A DNA stretch of 31,758 nucleotides, from the NCBI GenBank assembly GCA_016186375.1, contig JACPLS010000052.1, positions 1 through 31,758 on the forward strand, written 5' to 3'. Position numbers and translations under genes: made by a program. Positions 1 to 7,985 of the stretch are shown here, in pieces. Origin of the DNA: Candidatus Pacearchaeota archaeon. GTDB lineage: Archaea > Nanobdellota > Nanobdellia > Pacearchaeales > GW2011-AR1. Position 1 is the first letter of the stretch. The number at the start of each line of letters is the position of its first letter. The notes under the pieces are model-generated. The model ran no database searches. It saw nothing but the letters and a program-made list of their open reading frames with translations, and had not been told where the DNA came from.

Positions 1-30
1 CTAAAGTTGAATTTTAAAATTCAACTTTAG
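1..30. repeat. 30-bp perfect palindrome
   Basis: The first 30 bases form a perfect inverted repeat with 15-bp arms (left arm CTAAAGTTGAATTTT) and no spacer. It lies 31 bp beyond the stop codon of the minus-strand regulator that ends at 62, so it could form a strong hairpin at the 3' end of that transcript. It could also be the end of something outside the window, because the palindrome touches the first base. The symmetry is seen directly; the terminator role is inference. Confidence 0.6.
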
Positions 31-61
31 TTTATATTAGAGACATTCAATCAAATAAAGA

Positions 62-970
62 TCACTGTTCTAGGATTTCGACATCATCAACTAATCCATC
101 AGAATCCAAGTCAAGTCCTCTAACTATCATTCCAAAATTATCCATATTGTTTTTTTCAAATTCCTCAAAATGTTTTAAGAAAGCAATTATAGCTGCTTTA
201 GTACCCCAATTCCTTACACCTGCAACTAAAAGAAGATATTTTTCCTTATTATAGGGATTGGTGCATTTTGAAATAATTCCTAAACTCTCATCAATATAAC
301 TTTTTTTTGATTTTAAAGAATAAAAACCTTTCTTATTTTCTTCATAATATATAGGAAAATTTTTATTAAATACTTCAGTCACTTTATTTACTATTGGACC
401 TCCTATAAGTATAAGACTATTATTTTCGATATCTTTTTGATTAGTTTCGGTATCAAGTTTGACTTTGCTTTCCCTTAAAGTATTTAAAAATGTACCTAAA
501 AACAAAGCAAGGTCCATTCCAAAATAACCATCTCTACTTCTGGCATTTAAAGGTCCGTGTGGTTCTGGGCTTCCAACAATTATTAATGCGTCTAATTCTC
601 CATTCATCATAAAAGGTTTTAAGAATTTTGATTCTCTTTCTTGAATTTTTGAGCTTAAATAAAAATCTTTTACAGTAAAAAAATAAGATTCTGAACTCAA
701 TGTATAAAACTTTGCTTTGGTCCCTTGCATAATTTCTTCTCTTTCAACATTTATTATTCCTGTCTTTTCCAATTTTCTAATATAATAATAAATGTTTTGC
801 TCATGAATTTTCAATTTTTCTGCAATTTGTTTAGGATAAAAAGAGCCTTGTTTCAGAATATATAATATTTTCATTATAGTAGGATTACTCAAATTCGTAA
901 CTTCTTCCAGTCGAATTTCTTTAGTCTTCAAAATTTGAAATTTCTTTCCCTGTTCTTTTATTATTTTCAT
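62..970 (-). CDS. winged-HTH regulator with S-layer-like C-terminal domain
   Basis: Predicted DNA-binding protein of 302 residues. Residues 25-90 form an ArsR-like winged helix (ILKQGSFYPKQIAEKLKI, then a YYYIRKLEKTGII recognition helix). Residues 125-270 contain GSPEPHGPLNARSRDG, an IGGPIVNKV strand-turn (189-197) and a VAGVRNWGTKAAIIAFL segment (249-265). These resemble the GGP...N and AG...GT.AA motifs of archaeal S-layer outer domains. The C-terminus has a DLDSDGLVDD loop (287-296) like an EF-hand/dockerin calcium loop. An in-frame TTG lies five codons upstream. I prefer ATG at 970 because a TATA box (991-1000) is centred 25 bp upstream, giving a leaderless mRNA. It is divergent from the kinase gene at 1067. 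The DNA target and ligand are unknown; the S-layer resemblance is by motif only. Confidence 0.6.
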   Translation of the reverse strand: MKIIKEQGKKFQILKTKEIRLEEVTNLSNPTIMKILYILKQGSFYPKQIAEKLKIHEQNIYYYIRKLEKTGIINVEREEIMQGTKAKFYTLSSESYFFTVKDFYLSSKIQERESKFLKPFMMNGELDALIIVGSPEPHGPLNARSRDGYFGMDLALFLGTFLNTLRESKVKLDTETNQKDIENNSLILIGGPIVNKVTEVFNKNFPIYYEENKKGFYSLKSKKSYIDESLGIISKCTNPYNKEKYLLLVAGVRNWGTKAAIIAFLKHFEEFEKNNMDNFGMIVRGLDLDSDGLVDDVEILEQ

Positions 971-1066
971 TCCTTTTCCAATCAAAGGAAACTTATAAAC
1001 TTTTTCATAATGATATTATTAATTTTTTAATAATACTTATATACCTAATGTATTTATCTTAACCAA

Positions 1067-2047
1067 ATGGTAAATAAAAATCTCTTAAATGATATAGCAA
1101 AAGAATTCAATCTTGGATTTGTAAAAGAAATAACTGATCTTGAAGATGGCTTGGTAAATAATTCCTATAAAATTAAAACCGACCGTGGCAAATTCGTTCT
1201 CCAATGTTTGAATAGCATTTTTAATGAAAAAGTTATAGAAGATTATGAACAAGTTCAAAGTTTTTTAAGGACTAATGATATATTTGTACCGGTTCTATTA
1301 AAGAGAAAAAACAACCAATCATTTGTATTAAAAGAAAACAAGATTTGGAGAGTATTTGAATATATTAATAATGATTTAAGCTTAAGTAAAAATCCTTCTC
1401 CAGATGAAGCATTTGAAGCTGGCCAAACACTTGGAAGGTTTCATATGATTACTTCTTATTTAAATTTTAAACCTTCTTTTGAATTAAAAGGTTTTCATGA
1501 TACCAAAGACATATTACTAAAACTTGACACTTTTATCAAGAATTCACAGTTTCAATTTAAATTAAATAAAGTAAATTCTGAAATAAACTTTATAAGAAAT
1601 AATATTGTTAATTTTTATATTGATTCAAAATTAAAAAATATTGTCATTCATGGAGACCCAAAATTAGCAAATTTTCTTTTTAAAAACGGGAAAGTGATTG
1701 CTCTCCTTGACTTAGACACTATGATGATAAACAATCCTTTGATAGATTTAGGAGACGCATTAAGAAGTTGGTGTAGAGTAAAGCCAGCCACATCAATATT
1801 CAACAAAGAAATTTTTGACAAAGCATTGAAGGGTTATAATACCAATTCACTCTTAAAAATTTCCAATGAAGTAGCAAAAAAGGCAATGTCCCTTCTTACC
1901 CTTGAACTTTCTTGTAGATATCTAAATGACTATTTTGAAGAGAATTATTTTAATTTTAAATCTGAAAAATATAAATCCCGAGCAGAACAAAACTTAACAC
2001 GGTGTAAAAGATATCTAGAATATTTCAAAAATTTCAACAAGGAGTAA
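1067..2047 (+). CDS. APH-fold small-molecule kinase (NahK/homoserine-kinase-II-like)
   Basis: A 326-residue phosphotransferase of the aminoglycoside-phosphotransferase/choline-kinase fold. The catalytic loop is HGDPKLANFLF (195-205), with catalytic Asp197 and metal-binding Asn202. The DFG-equivalent is LLDLDTM (213-219). The LDLDTMM...DLGDALRSW segment resembles N-acetylhexosamine 1-kinase (NahK) more than antibiotic kinases. Homoserine kinase II (ThrB type) has the same fold and remains possible, since threonine synthase lies at 11213-12271. The substrate cannot be settled from sequence. A TATA-like element (1035-1043) lies about 28 bp upstream of the ATG, so the gene is probably leaderless. 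It is divergent from the regulator ending at 62 and followed 31 bp later by a secreted-protein gene with its own TATA box. Confidence 0.75.
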   Translation: MVNKNLLNDIAKEFNLGFVKEITDLEDGLVNNSYKIKTDRGKFVLQCLNSIFNEKVIEDYEQVQSFLRTNDIFVPVLLKRKNNQSFVLKENKIWRVFEYINNDLSLSKNPSPDEAFEAGQTLGRFHMITSYLNFKPSFELKGFHDTKDILLKLDTFIKNSQFQFKLNKVNSEINFIRNNIVNFYIDSKLKNIVIHGDPKLANFLFKNGKVIALLDLDTMMINNPLIDLGDALRSWCRVKPATSIFNKEIFDKALKGYNTNSLLKISNEVAKKAMSLLTLELSCRYLNDYFEENYFNFKSEKYKSRAEQNLTRCKRYLEYFKNFNKE

Positions 2048-2078
2048 TATTTATATATACTCAAATATATATTTCAAA

Positions 2079-2702
2079 ATGAAAAAGAGATCCATCTTTC
2101 CCCTTGTTTTAATGTTATTATTAATTATTTTTTCAATCAGTATTTATGCCATAGGCTCAAGTACGGGAAACACAGATACAACTACTCCCTCAACATCCTC
2201 CTCTGAATCAAATTCTAACATTAAATCAAAATCTCCCAATTGCGAAGTGCAATTAACCCTTAATGCACGAATTAAATGTCGCCTCGAACAAAGAGGTGTT
2301 TCGGGTTTGAATATTACAGAAGAATCCTGTCGCGTCCTGGTAAATCCTGCAAATTGTCAATCTCTATATGCTAAAGTTGCATCTTGTTATGAACTTGGTA
2401 GTGGAAAACAAAAAGATCGGTGCTTCAAGCATATTGCTGGCTTCACATCAGCAAAAGTCATGGAGCAAGCTTCAGCAAACAACAAAGAATCCTTAAGAAA
2501 TTACTTAGTCTTCCTTCTTTATGATCTCCAGGAAAAAGTTGAAAATGCCTATGAAAACGGAGCAATTACCACGGAACAAGCATCAGAATCAATTTCTTTA
2601 ATTGTTCAAATAAAGCAAAAGATATTTCAAAATCATACAAAATCAAAAATCAAACCTTTCTTTCAAGAACTAAAAGCTAAATTACGGGGATTGAATATAT
2701 GA
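2079..2702 (+). CDS. secreted or membrane-anchored Cys-containing helical protein
   Basis: Not recognised as a known family. It has 207 residues: a basic start, a hydrophobic signal or anchor at about 5-26, and a Ser/Thr/Asn-rich low-complexity linker at 27-52. A helical domain follows with six cysteines (55, 67, 84, 93, 103, 115), a number suited to three disulfides outside the cell. The C-terminal 80 residues are predicted helical and charged. A TATA box TTTATATA (2050-2057) is centred 25 bp before the ATG, so the gene is probably leaderless. The stop codon overlaps the next start (ATGA at 2699-2702), which suggests translational coupling and a shared role with the small membrane protein that follows. 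Confidence 0.6.
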   Translation: MKKRSIFPLVLMLLLIIFSISIYAIGSSTGNTDTTTPSTSSSESNSNIKSKSPNCEVQLTLNARIKCRLEQRGVSGLNITEESCRVLVNPANCQSLYAKVASCYELGSGKQKDRCFKHIAGFTSAKVMEQASANNKESLRNYLVFLLYDLQEKVENAYENGAITTEQASESISLIVQIKQKIFQNHTKSKIKPFFQELKAKLRGLNI

Positions 2703-2923
2703 AAAAACAGATGAAAAAACCAAAAAAGATAAACTGGCCAATAATAATTGCAGTAATAATCATCGCTCTAATTCTTTTAATTGTTATATCCAATAAACTT
2801 ACTCCATCAGACAATGAAAAAGAGGTCGAAAAACAACAAATCCCAGATTCTGAATATACAGATCTTCAAACCTCTAGTGATGATTTAGCTTCAATAGATG
2901 AAACTCTTGAACTACTGGATTAA
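2699..2923 (+). CDS. small single-pass membrane protein
   Basis: 74 residues: a Lys-rich cytoplasmic N-terminus (1-13), one very hydrophobic transmembrane helix (about 14-32) and an acidic tail rich in Glu, Asp and Ser. It overlaps the preceding secreted-protein gene by ATGA, and a GGGGA purine run lies about 9 bases upstream, consistent with coupled translation. It ends one base before the convergent purF-like stop. Function is unknown. The pairing suggests it anchors or assists the Cys-containing protein (inference). Confidence 0.6.
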   Translation: MKKQMKKPKKINWPIIIAVIIIALILLIVISNKLTPSDNEKEVEKQQIPDSEYTDLQTSSDDLASIDETLELLD

Positions 2924-2924
2924 T

Positions 2925-4343
2925 TTATAATATAGAATTGTTGCATGGATGTTCGCCCCCTATACAATATGTACATAAAGATTTTCTTCTAATTCCCACA
3001 TTTTCAAAAGCCTTAAGCATACCTTCAACAGAAAGATAGAAAATCTGAGCCCCAAGATTTTTACTGATCTCTTCTAAGCTTCCTTTTCTTATAATAAAAT
3101 TGTCATTTGGAGGCATATCGACTCCAAACAAACACCCCCTTGGAATATTATCTGATCCTATAACACCAATAGGAGGAGTATAATTAGCCAGATAAACTTT
3201 ATTTATTTTAGTTTTTTCATTAAGTAAACGAATTGCTCTTTTGGCGTTATTACCTCTAATTGTACTGTCGTCTATTATTAACAGATTTTTTCCTTCGATG
3301 ATTTTCTCTATTTCTGGAATAAGATGAAGATTATCTCTAATTGAAGATTCTCTTTCATTTTCGGTAGAGCCCTGAAATGATCTTTCTCCTCTCATTTTAT
3401 AAAATACTTCTAAAAACGCTTTACCAGTTTTAGCAGCATAGCTTCTTGCTGCTGTTTCAGGACATCTTGGTAAGTATGATACATAATCAACATCAGAAAG
3501 ATGAAATTCTTCTGCGAGCATTTCTCCTAAAGAAACACGTAAACTCCTAACACTCTCATTATTTAATATAGAGTCAACATGTGCTATATAATTCCACTCA
3601 AAAAAGCAATGCTCAGGAAATGGATTTATTATCTTTTCTTTTTTATATGAACCACCGTTACTTAGATAATAAATTGAACCTGGTGTAAGATCTTCTACAA
3701 ATTTCCCATCCAGAGTGCCTTTTATTGCAATATCCTCTGAGGCAACACAATATTTTCCGCCTTTAAATCCCAACATGCCAGGCCTTATCCCTATTCTATC
3801 CCGCATAACTACAAGATCCTTCCTCCTTTTGTCAGCAATAGCGAGAGTGTAAGATAATGGAATTTTTCTTATCAGTTCTTTTTCTCCCTTTTCTAAATAA
3901 AACAATAGAAGAGCCTCGCTATCACACCCTGTTTTCATCTTCAATAAATCAATTTCTTTTAAGAGATCAATGTCAACTTGTCCATTATGAATTATAGCTG
4001 CTTCACAATTCTTAATTACAATATGATTTCCTCTATTATCTTCAATACCGCCAACAACATGTGGATGTGCATCTTCCAATATTTTATCTTTTCTGCCTTG
4101 AGTTGCATATCTAACATGACCAAAGAAAGTATGATAATTATGTCCTGGAAGAATTTTATGTAAATCAACAACATCAAAGGTTTTAACTGGACCGGCCCAT
4201 TTTAAGACATCTATGCTCTCTTCTCCTATTGCTGCTATTCCTGCAGCTTCTCTACCTCTATGCTGCAATCTTTCAAGAAAATTATATGCATCTTGTAGGG
4301 TATGTGTAATACAAAGTCCACAATTATGTCTAACCTCTTCCAT
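2925..4343 (-). CDS. purF: PurF-like amidophosphoribosyltransferase with Fe-S ligands
   Basis: The family makes phosphoribosylamine from PRPP and glutamine, the first step of de novo purine synthesis. The protein has 472 residues from ATG 4343; the longer 511-codon frame is rejected because a TATA-like TTTAAA (4365-4370) sits 24-25 bp before 4343. The class II glutaminase domain has Cys8 in HNCGLC as presumed nucleophile, exposed only if a 7-residue propeptide is cleaved. It also has FGHVRYATQG (74-83), HNGQ and GCDSE. The transferase domain has the PRPP loop LLIIDDSTIRG (354-364). Cys246, Cys404, Cys457 and Cys460 match the four [4Fe-4S] ligands known in Bacillus PurF. Divergences: the usual RTFI..P loop reads RSFQGS and the KLN segment reads DNL. 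No other purine gene is in the window, so a side role is possible. Confidence 0.85.
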   Translation of the reverse strand: MEEVRHNCGLCITHTLQDAYNFLERLQHRGREAAGIAAIGEESIDVLKWAGPVKTFDVVDLHKILPGHNYHTFFGHVRYATQGRKDKILEDAHPHVVGGIEDNRGNHIVIKNCEAAIIHNGQVDIDLLKEIDLLKMKTGCDSEALLLFYLEKGEKELIRKIPLSYTLAIADKRRKDLVVMRDRIGIRPGMLGFKGGKYCVASEDIAIKGTLDGKFVEDLTPGSIYYLSNGGSYKKEKIINPFPEHCFFEWNYIAHVDSILNNESVRSLRVSLGEMLAEEFHLSDVDYVSYLPRCPETAARSYAAKTGKAFLEVFYKMRGERSFQGSTENERESSIRDNLHLIPEIEKIIEGKNLLIIDDSTIRGNNAKRAIRLLNEKTKINKVYLANYTPPIGVIGSDNIPRGCLFGVDMPPNDNFIIRKGSLEEISKNLGAQIFYLSVEGMLKAFENVGIRRKSLCTYCIGGEHPCNNSIL

Positions 4344-4423
4344 AAAAAGTTTATAAAAGATTAATTTAAAAACATTATTGCGTTTAGAGTCAACTTTAAA
4401 TATGTGTAATTCTAATAAATTGT

Positions 4424-5329
4424 ATGGTAGAAAGATTATCATTCGAAGATGAAATATCAAAGAATAAGATAAAATCGATATTCTTAATTATAATCATATT
4501 TATTTTCTTTCTCATTTTAGGATATTTTATTTCCTATATCTTGGATCCAAGTTATTTTTTCATTATTATGATTTTATCTATAATAATCTCTCTATTATAT
4601 ATAGTCATTAGTTATTACAATTCAGATAAAATAGCAATTGCTTCAGTGGGAGCAAAACCTGCTACACTTGAAAATTATAGAATGTTACATCATGCTGTTG
4701 AAAACATGTCTCTTGCATCAGGATTACCTAAGCCAAGAGTGTATATAATGGAGTCTGAACAAATTAATGCCTTTGCATCAGGCAGAGATCCACAACATGC
4801 AGTAATCTGTGTCACGTCTGGTTCTCTAAAGAAGTTAAACAAACAAGAATTAGAAGGAGTCATTGCTCATGAAATGTCACACATTGCAAATTTTGACATT
4901 CGTTTCATGACTCTTACAGCCGTCCTTGTAGGAATGATCTCTATAGCTGCAGAAATTTTCCTCCGCAGCCTATGGTTTTCAGGTAATAACAAAGGAGACG
5001 GTAGAGCCAAAGCAATTTTAATTATACTAGGAATTGTATTTGCAATACTTGCTCCAATAGTTGCCCAGATTGTATCATTAGCTATTTCAAGAAAAAGAGA
5101 ATTTACTGCAGACGCTACTGGTGTCAAGTTCACACGTTATCCGCCAGGATTAGCATCGGCTCTTAAAAAGATAAAATTAGATCATATTACAGAACAAGAC
5201 AAAAAGCACTATGCGAAAGCTCTTGCCCCCCTTTTCATTTCCAATCCTTTCAACGCTAAGAAATTCTCGGAAATCTTCTCAACCCACCCTAATGTTGATG
5301 AACGTATAAGAAGACTTGAGGCGATGTAA
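4424..5329 (+). CDS. htpX: HtpX-like M48 membrane metalloprotease
   Basis: A 301-residue zinc peptidase of the M48B/HtpX family, which degrades damaged membrane proteins. Two N-terminal transmembrane helices (about 17-39 and 43-64) precede the conserved NAFASGRDPQHAVICVTSG region (115-133). The zinc site is HEMSH (149-153), with the third ligand Glu226 in EFTAD. Two further hydrophobic segments lie at about 163-182 and 196-221. Length matches bacterial and archaeal HtpX. The TATA element TTTAAATA (4395-4402) is centred 25 bp before the ATG, so the mRNA is probably leaderless. It is divergent from the PurF-like gene, with separate promoters inside 80 bp. A T-run follows the stop. Confidence 0.93.
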   Translation: MVERLSFEDEISKNKIKSIFLIIIIFIFFLILGYFISYILDPSYFFIIMILSIIISLLYIVISYYNSDKIAIASVGAKPATLENYRMLHHAVENMSLASGLPKPRVYIMESEQINAFASGRDPQHAVICVTSGSLKKLNKQELEGVIAHEMSHIANFDIRFMTLTAVLVGMISIAAEIFLRSLWFSGNNKGDGRAKAILIILGIVFAILAPIVAQIVSLAISRKREFTADATGVKFTRYPPGLASALKKIKLDHITEQDKKHYAKALAPLFISNPFNAKKFSEIFSTHPNVDERIRRLEAM

Positions 5330-5336
5330 TTTAATC

Positions 5337-5344
5337 TTTTTTTT
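5337..5344 (+). terminator. oligo-T terminator candidate after htpX
   Basis: A run of eight T residues starts 8 bases after the htpX stop and is followed by AATTTT. It lies in the 23-bp gap between convergent genes. Archaeal RNA polymerase terminates on T-runs without needing a hairpin. The composition is seen; the function is inferred. Confidence 0.4.
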
Positions 5345-5352
5345 AATTTTCT

Positions 5353-6099
5353 CTATTTCCTGGCAACTTTCCAGACCTCATTGAAATAAGTCCTAAAGTT
5401 ATTTGCAATGCTAGATGATTTTATCAATGTGGCAATTATAGGTTTTTCCCAAGATACTAATAGAGTCTTATCTTTAGAAACTTCAATATTTCCTGGAACA
5501 GGAAAATTAGTGTATCTCATTTTAATGTAATTAGCCTTTTTTAAGAAATCTGAATTTCTTGCTGCATCATTGCTTATTCCTCTGATAGAAATCTTCTTTA
5601 AAATATTCTGGATACTAAAATAAAATGCATCCGCTTCTTCTGAATATCTAGAATCATGAATATAAAAGAAGAGTTCTTCATTCATTTTTCCTATGTTATA
5701 CAATAATTGTTCGTATGCTGTTCTTAACCCTTTTTTACCTATAAATACTTCGGATTCTTGATTTTTAAAATTTCTCTTCATTTTATTGAGAAATGGTAAT
5801 AATTCTCGTAATAGTTCTTTTTTCTTCATAATTTCGTTCTCTTTATTATCTAAATACATCCGCAAATTGCTAGGACTTGATGCTTGAAAATATTTGGTCT
5901 TGCTCTTAATAATATAACTAATAATGCCTTTTTCAATTAATCTTTCAAGAATCTCATATATATTAGAATATGCAACGCCTGCCTTGTATGCAATAGGCCC
6001 AACTGTTGAAGATCCTAGTTCAAGTAAGGTTAGATATACTTTGGCTTCACCTTCTGTTAATCCTATTTGCGTTAGGTGTTCGATGTGTTCTCTGTCCAT
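5353..6099 (-). CDS. TrmB-family transcriptional regulator
   Basis: 248 residues. The N-terminal TrmB-type winged helix (about 8-75) reads LTEGEAKVYLTLLELGSSTV, then a helix with SNIYEILERLIEKG. A coiled coil (about 80-112, NKENEIMKKKELLRELLPFL) would mediate dimerisation. The C-terminal effector region (120-245) contains FIGKKGLRTAYEQLL and the IEVSKDKTLLVSWEKP strands seen in short TrmB-like regulators. TrmB proteins usually sense sugars; no ligand can be named here. The TATA TTTATAAAA (complement of 6120-6128) is centred 25 bp upstream of ATG 6099. It is divergent from the beta-barrel gene, and a GC-rich palindrome lies between the two TATA boxes, so it probably controls itself and that operon (inference). 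Confidence 0.85.
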   Translation of the reverse strand: MDREHIEHLTQIGLTEGEAKVYLTLLELGSSTVGPIAYKAGVAYSNIYEILERLIEKGIISYIIKSKTKYFQASSPSNLRMYLDNKENEIMKKKELLRELLPFLNKMKRNFKNQESEVFIGKKGLRTAYEQLLYNIGKMNEELFFYIHDSRYSEEADAFYFSIQNILKKISIRGISNDAARNSDFLKKANYIKMRYTNFPVPGNIEVSKDKTLLVSWEKPIIATLIKSSSIANNFRTYFNEVWKVARK

Positions 6100-6118
6100 A
6101 AAAAGGTATATTTTTTGG

Positions 6119-6171
6119 CTTTATAAAACTTTCTATTATACACCCTGTACAGGGGTGGAAATATTTATAAA
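6119..6171. promoter_or_regulatory. divergent promoters flanking palindromic operator CCCTGTACAGGG
   Basis: The perfect 12-bp palindrome CCCTGTACAGGG (6143-6154) is a GC-rich island in AT-rich intergenic DNA. It sits between the minus-strand TATA of the TrmB-type gene (6120-6128) and the plus-strand TATA TTTATAAA of the beta-barrel gene (6164-6171). It overlaps or abuts the expected BRE positions of both promoters. Symmetry and position fit a dimeric regulator that could repress or activate both genes. The binding protein is inferred to be the adjacent TrmB homologue. Confidence 0.6.
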
Positions 6172-6195
6172 TATGACCAAAGCGTCCATTTTATA

Positions 6196-6924
6196 ATGAA
6201 TAAAATAAAATCTGCGATTGTTCTAGGAATAGCTACATTAACAATCGCTAAACAACCATTGCAAGCAGCTGAACCTATATTGGAAGAACATGTCAAAACG
6301 AAACCCAAATTCTCAGTCGGAGCTGATTTAGGTTTTTCTACAAAATATATGTTAAAAGGTTTTACACTCTCAGAAACTCCTGTAATGCAGCCTACTCCAT
6401 ATGTGAAATATGGTCCATTTACTGCAACAGGAATCTTTAACTATGATACTAGAACAACATCTTTTAATGAAGCAGATGCTTTTTTTGACATTACATTACC
6501 ATTAAAACCTTTAACAAAAAAACTTTCTTTATCAACAGGATATAACTTCTTGACATTTCCCAATACTAGATTCCATCATACTCACGAGATATATTCAGCT
6601 ATTTCATATGACACATTAAGTAAACCCTCATTAAGAGTTATACGAGACATAAGTCAAGGTTCTGGATATTACACAGAACTAAGTATAAAGCATGATCTCC
6701 CTATCTCAAAAAGTATTTCTATTAGTGGAAATGCACTTATAGCTCATAATCACCATCTAAACATTGATAGTAGTGGCCTTAGCCACGCAACCATAGGTCT
6801 AGCAACACCTTTTTCTATAGGTAAAGGATTTTCCATAACACCAAATATTAATTATCAATATTCTTTAAACAGAGATTTTCAAAATGAACTTTGGGGAGGA
6901 GTAATTTTTAGTTACTTTCATTAG
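6196..6924 (+). CDS. predicted outer-membrane-type beta-barrel protein (TorF/Gcw_chp-like)
   Basis: 242 residues. It begins with a signal peptide (1-25; hydrophobic core IVLGIATLTIA, LQA-A cleavage region). Residues 38-242 are successive amphipathic strands ending in aromatic residues, such as SVGADLGFSTKYMLKGF, YGPFTATGIFNYD, LSLSTGYNFLTF, SISISGNALIAH and FSITPNINYQYSL. The last strand ends WGGVIFSYFH, close to the C-terminal aromatic signature of bacterial barrels. The STKYMLKGFTLSETPVMQPTPYV opening recalls the TorF/Gcw_chp porin-like family (DYVFRGIS..... pattern). The archaeal-type promoter (TATA 6164-6171, 28 bp upstream) argues against contaminating bacterial DNA. Archaea normally lack such barrels, so the location (own envelope, or delivered to a bacterial partner) is unknown. 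It is the first gene of a pair with the next ORF. Confidence 0.65.
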   Translation: MNKIKSAIVLGIATLTIAKQPLQAAEPILEEHVKTKPKFSVGADLGFSTKYMLKGFTLSETPVMQPTPYVKYGPFTATGIFNYDTRTTSFNEADAFFDITLPLKPLTKKLSLSTGYNFLTFPNTRFHHTHEIYSAISYDTLSKPSLRVIRDISQGSGYYTELSIKHDLPISKSISISGNALIAHNHHLNIDSSGLSHATIGLATPFSIGKGFSITPNINYQYSLNRDFQNELWGGVIFSYFH

Positions 6925-6925
6925 C

Positions 6926-7924
6926 ATGTCGTCCTCAAAAAATTTAGAGTTTTTAATAGTCAAAGACCGATTTGATACTCATCCGGATTTTCAAAATAGA
7001 ATTGCTCTTATCAGAAAAGCTTTTTCAGGGCACAGTGTTCTCTATCAAAATAAACTACTACAAAACATCACCGGAAACAAACCTCATGGGATACTCATCG
7101 ATGAGTGGAATCCGATAGATGGAGGATTTTATCAAGGCCTTCCTGAAGAAAGTACTTTGTTTGGTATTGGTTATGATGAACCAAGAGAAAAATATAAACC
7201 GTCATCAATTATAGAAAATACAAGATTACTAAAGCCATTCAAAAAAATACTGCTGTTAGATGGAAATTGCTTACATACGGTACATCGACATAACTATCAA
7301 GCATTTCAAGCATTAGTTAATTTGAAAGAAAGTAAATATTTTAACTTCAATATCTTAACTTTTTTTGATTTTGCAACAGCACAAAAATTTATTCCTTCCT
7401 TGACGCCTTTCGAAGCTTATATTATCGTTAGCTCTCATCCTCAAACATATGAAACTAGAGAGAGTATAGTAGATTTTCCTCATATAGCTTTCAAAGCCAT
7501 TTCATTTATTAAAGAAAAACATCCTTCTTCTCATATTACATTAAATGACGGTAGAGGTTTGTGTTATCGAATGCCTGAATTAAAAGATGTTCTATATTTA
7601 GATATGGCTAATAACTTAAAAATTGCACAATATATTTGGCCTCATTCTTTTGCCACTACACCTTCAATAATTACAGATAGAATGGCACATATTGATGCGG
7701 CATACGCCATTCGGTCTGTATATCCACAAATAGAAGAAAAACTTACCGAAGTTGAAAAAGAAGTTATACGATGGAGATACGGTGTTGACATAGGAGAATA
7801 CAAATCATTTGAAGAGATAAGTAAACAAATAAGAGGAAATGTGGCTCTTGCCAAAAGAGCTGAGTTTTGTGCCTTAGAAAAAATAAGGCCATTTTTGAAA
7901 AAAGAAGGTCACATGAATAGATAG
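6926..7924 (+). CDS. unknown protein with C-terminal sigma-70 region-4-like HTH
   Basis: 332 residues, starting one base after the barrel gene stop, so co-transcribed. Residues 272-325 read LTEVEKEVIRWRYGVDIGE, then a KSFEEISKQI helix and a CALEKIRPFL helix. This matches the layout of bacterial sigma-70 region 4 (LT..E..V...R.G.D..E..T.EEI...., ending A..KLR), although the recognition helix is divergent. Residues 105-210 alternate strands and helices (KKILLLDGN, FNILTFFDFATAQKF, AYIIVSSHP, SHITLNDG), reminiscent of a receiver-like Rossmann fold without a clear phospho-acceptor. The N-terminal 100 residues are unrecognised. Archaea do not use sigma factors, so this is either an acquired domain or a DNA/RNA-binding adaptor. 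Function is unassigned. Confidence 0.5.
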   Translation: MSSSKNLEFLIVKDRFDTHPDFQNRIALIRKAFSGHSVLYQNKLLQNITGNKPHGILIDEWNPIDGGFYQGLPEESTLFGIGYDEPREKYKPSSIIENTRLLKPFKKILLLDGNCLHTVHRHNYQAFQALVNLKESKYFNFNILTFFDFATAQKFIPSLTPFEAYIIVSSHPQTYETRESIVDFPHIAFKAISFIKEKHPSSHITLNDGRGLCYRMPELKDVLYLDMANNLKIAQYIWPHSFATTPSIITDRMAHIDAAYAIRSVYPQIEEKLTEVEKEVIRWRYGVDIGEYKSFEEISKQIRGNVALAKRAEFCALEKIRPFLKKEGHMNR

Positions 7925-7985
7925 ATATATTCTTACTGTCTTTCACACCACATCAATTTAAATATTCTCATTTAGAGAAGATTTT

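Noticed and set aside
4344..4460. N-terminal extension of the PurF-like frame to 4460
   Set aside because: It would overlap the divergent htpX start and both promoters, and the 39 extra residues are unlike the family. The TATA fits ATG 4343.
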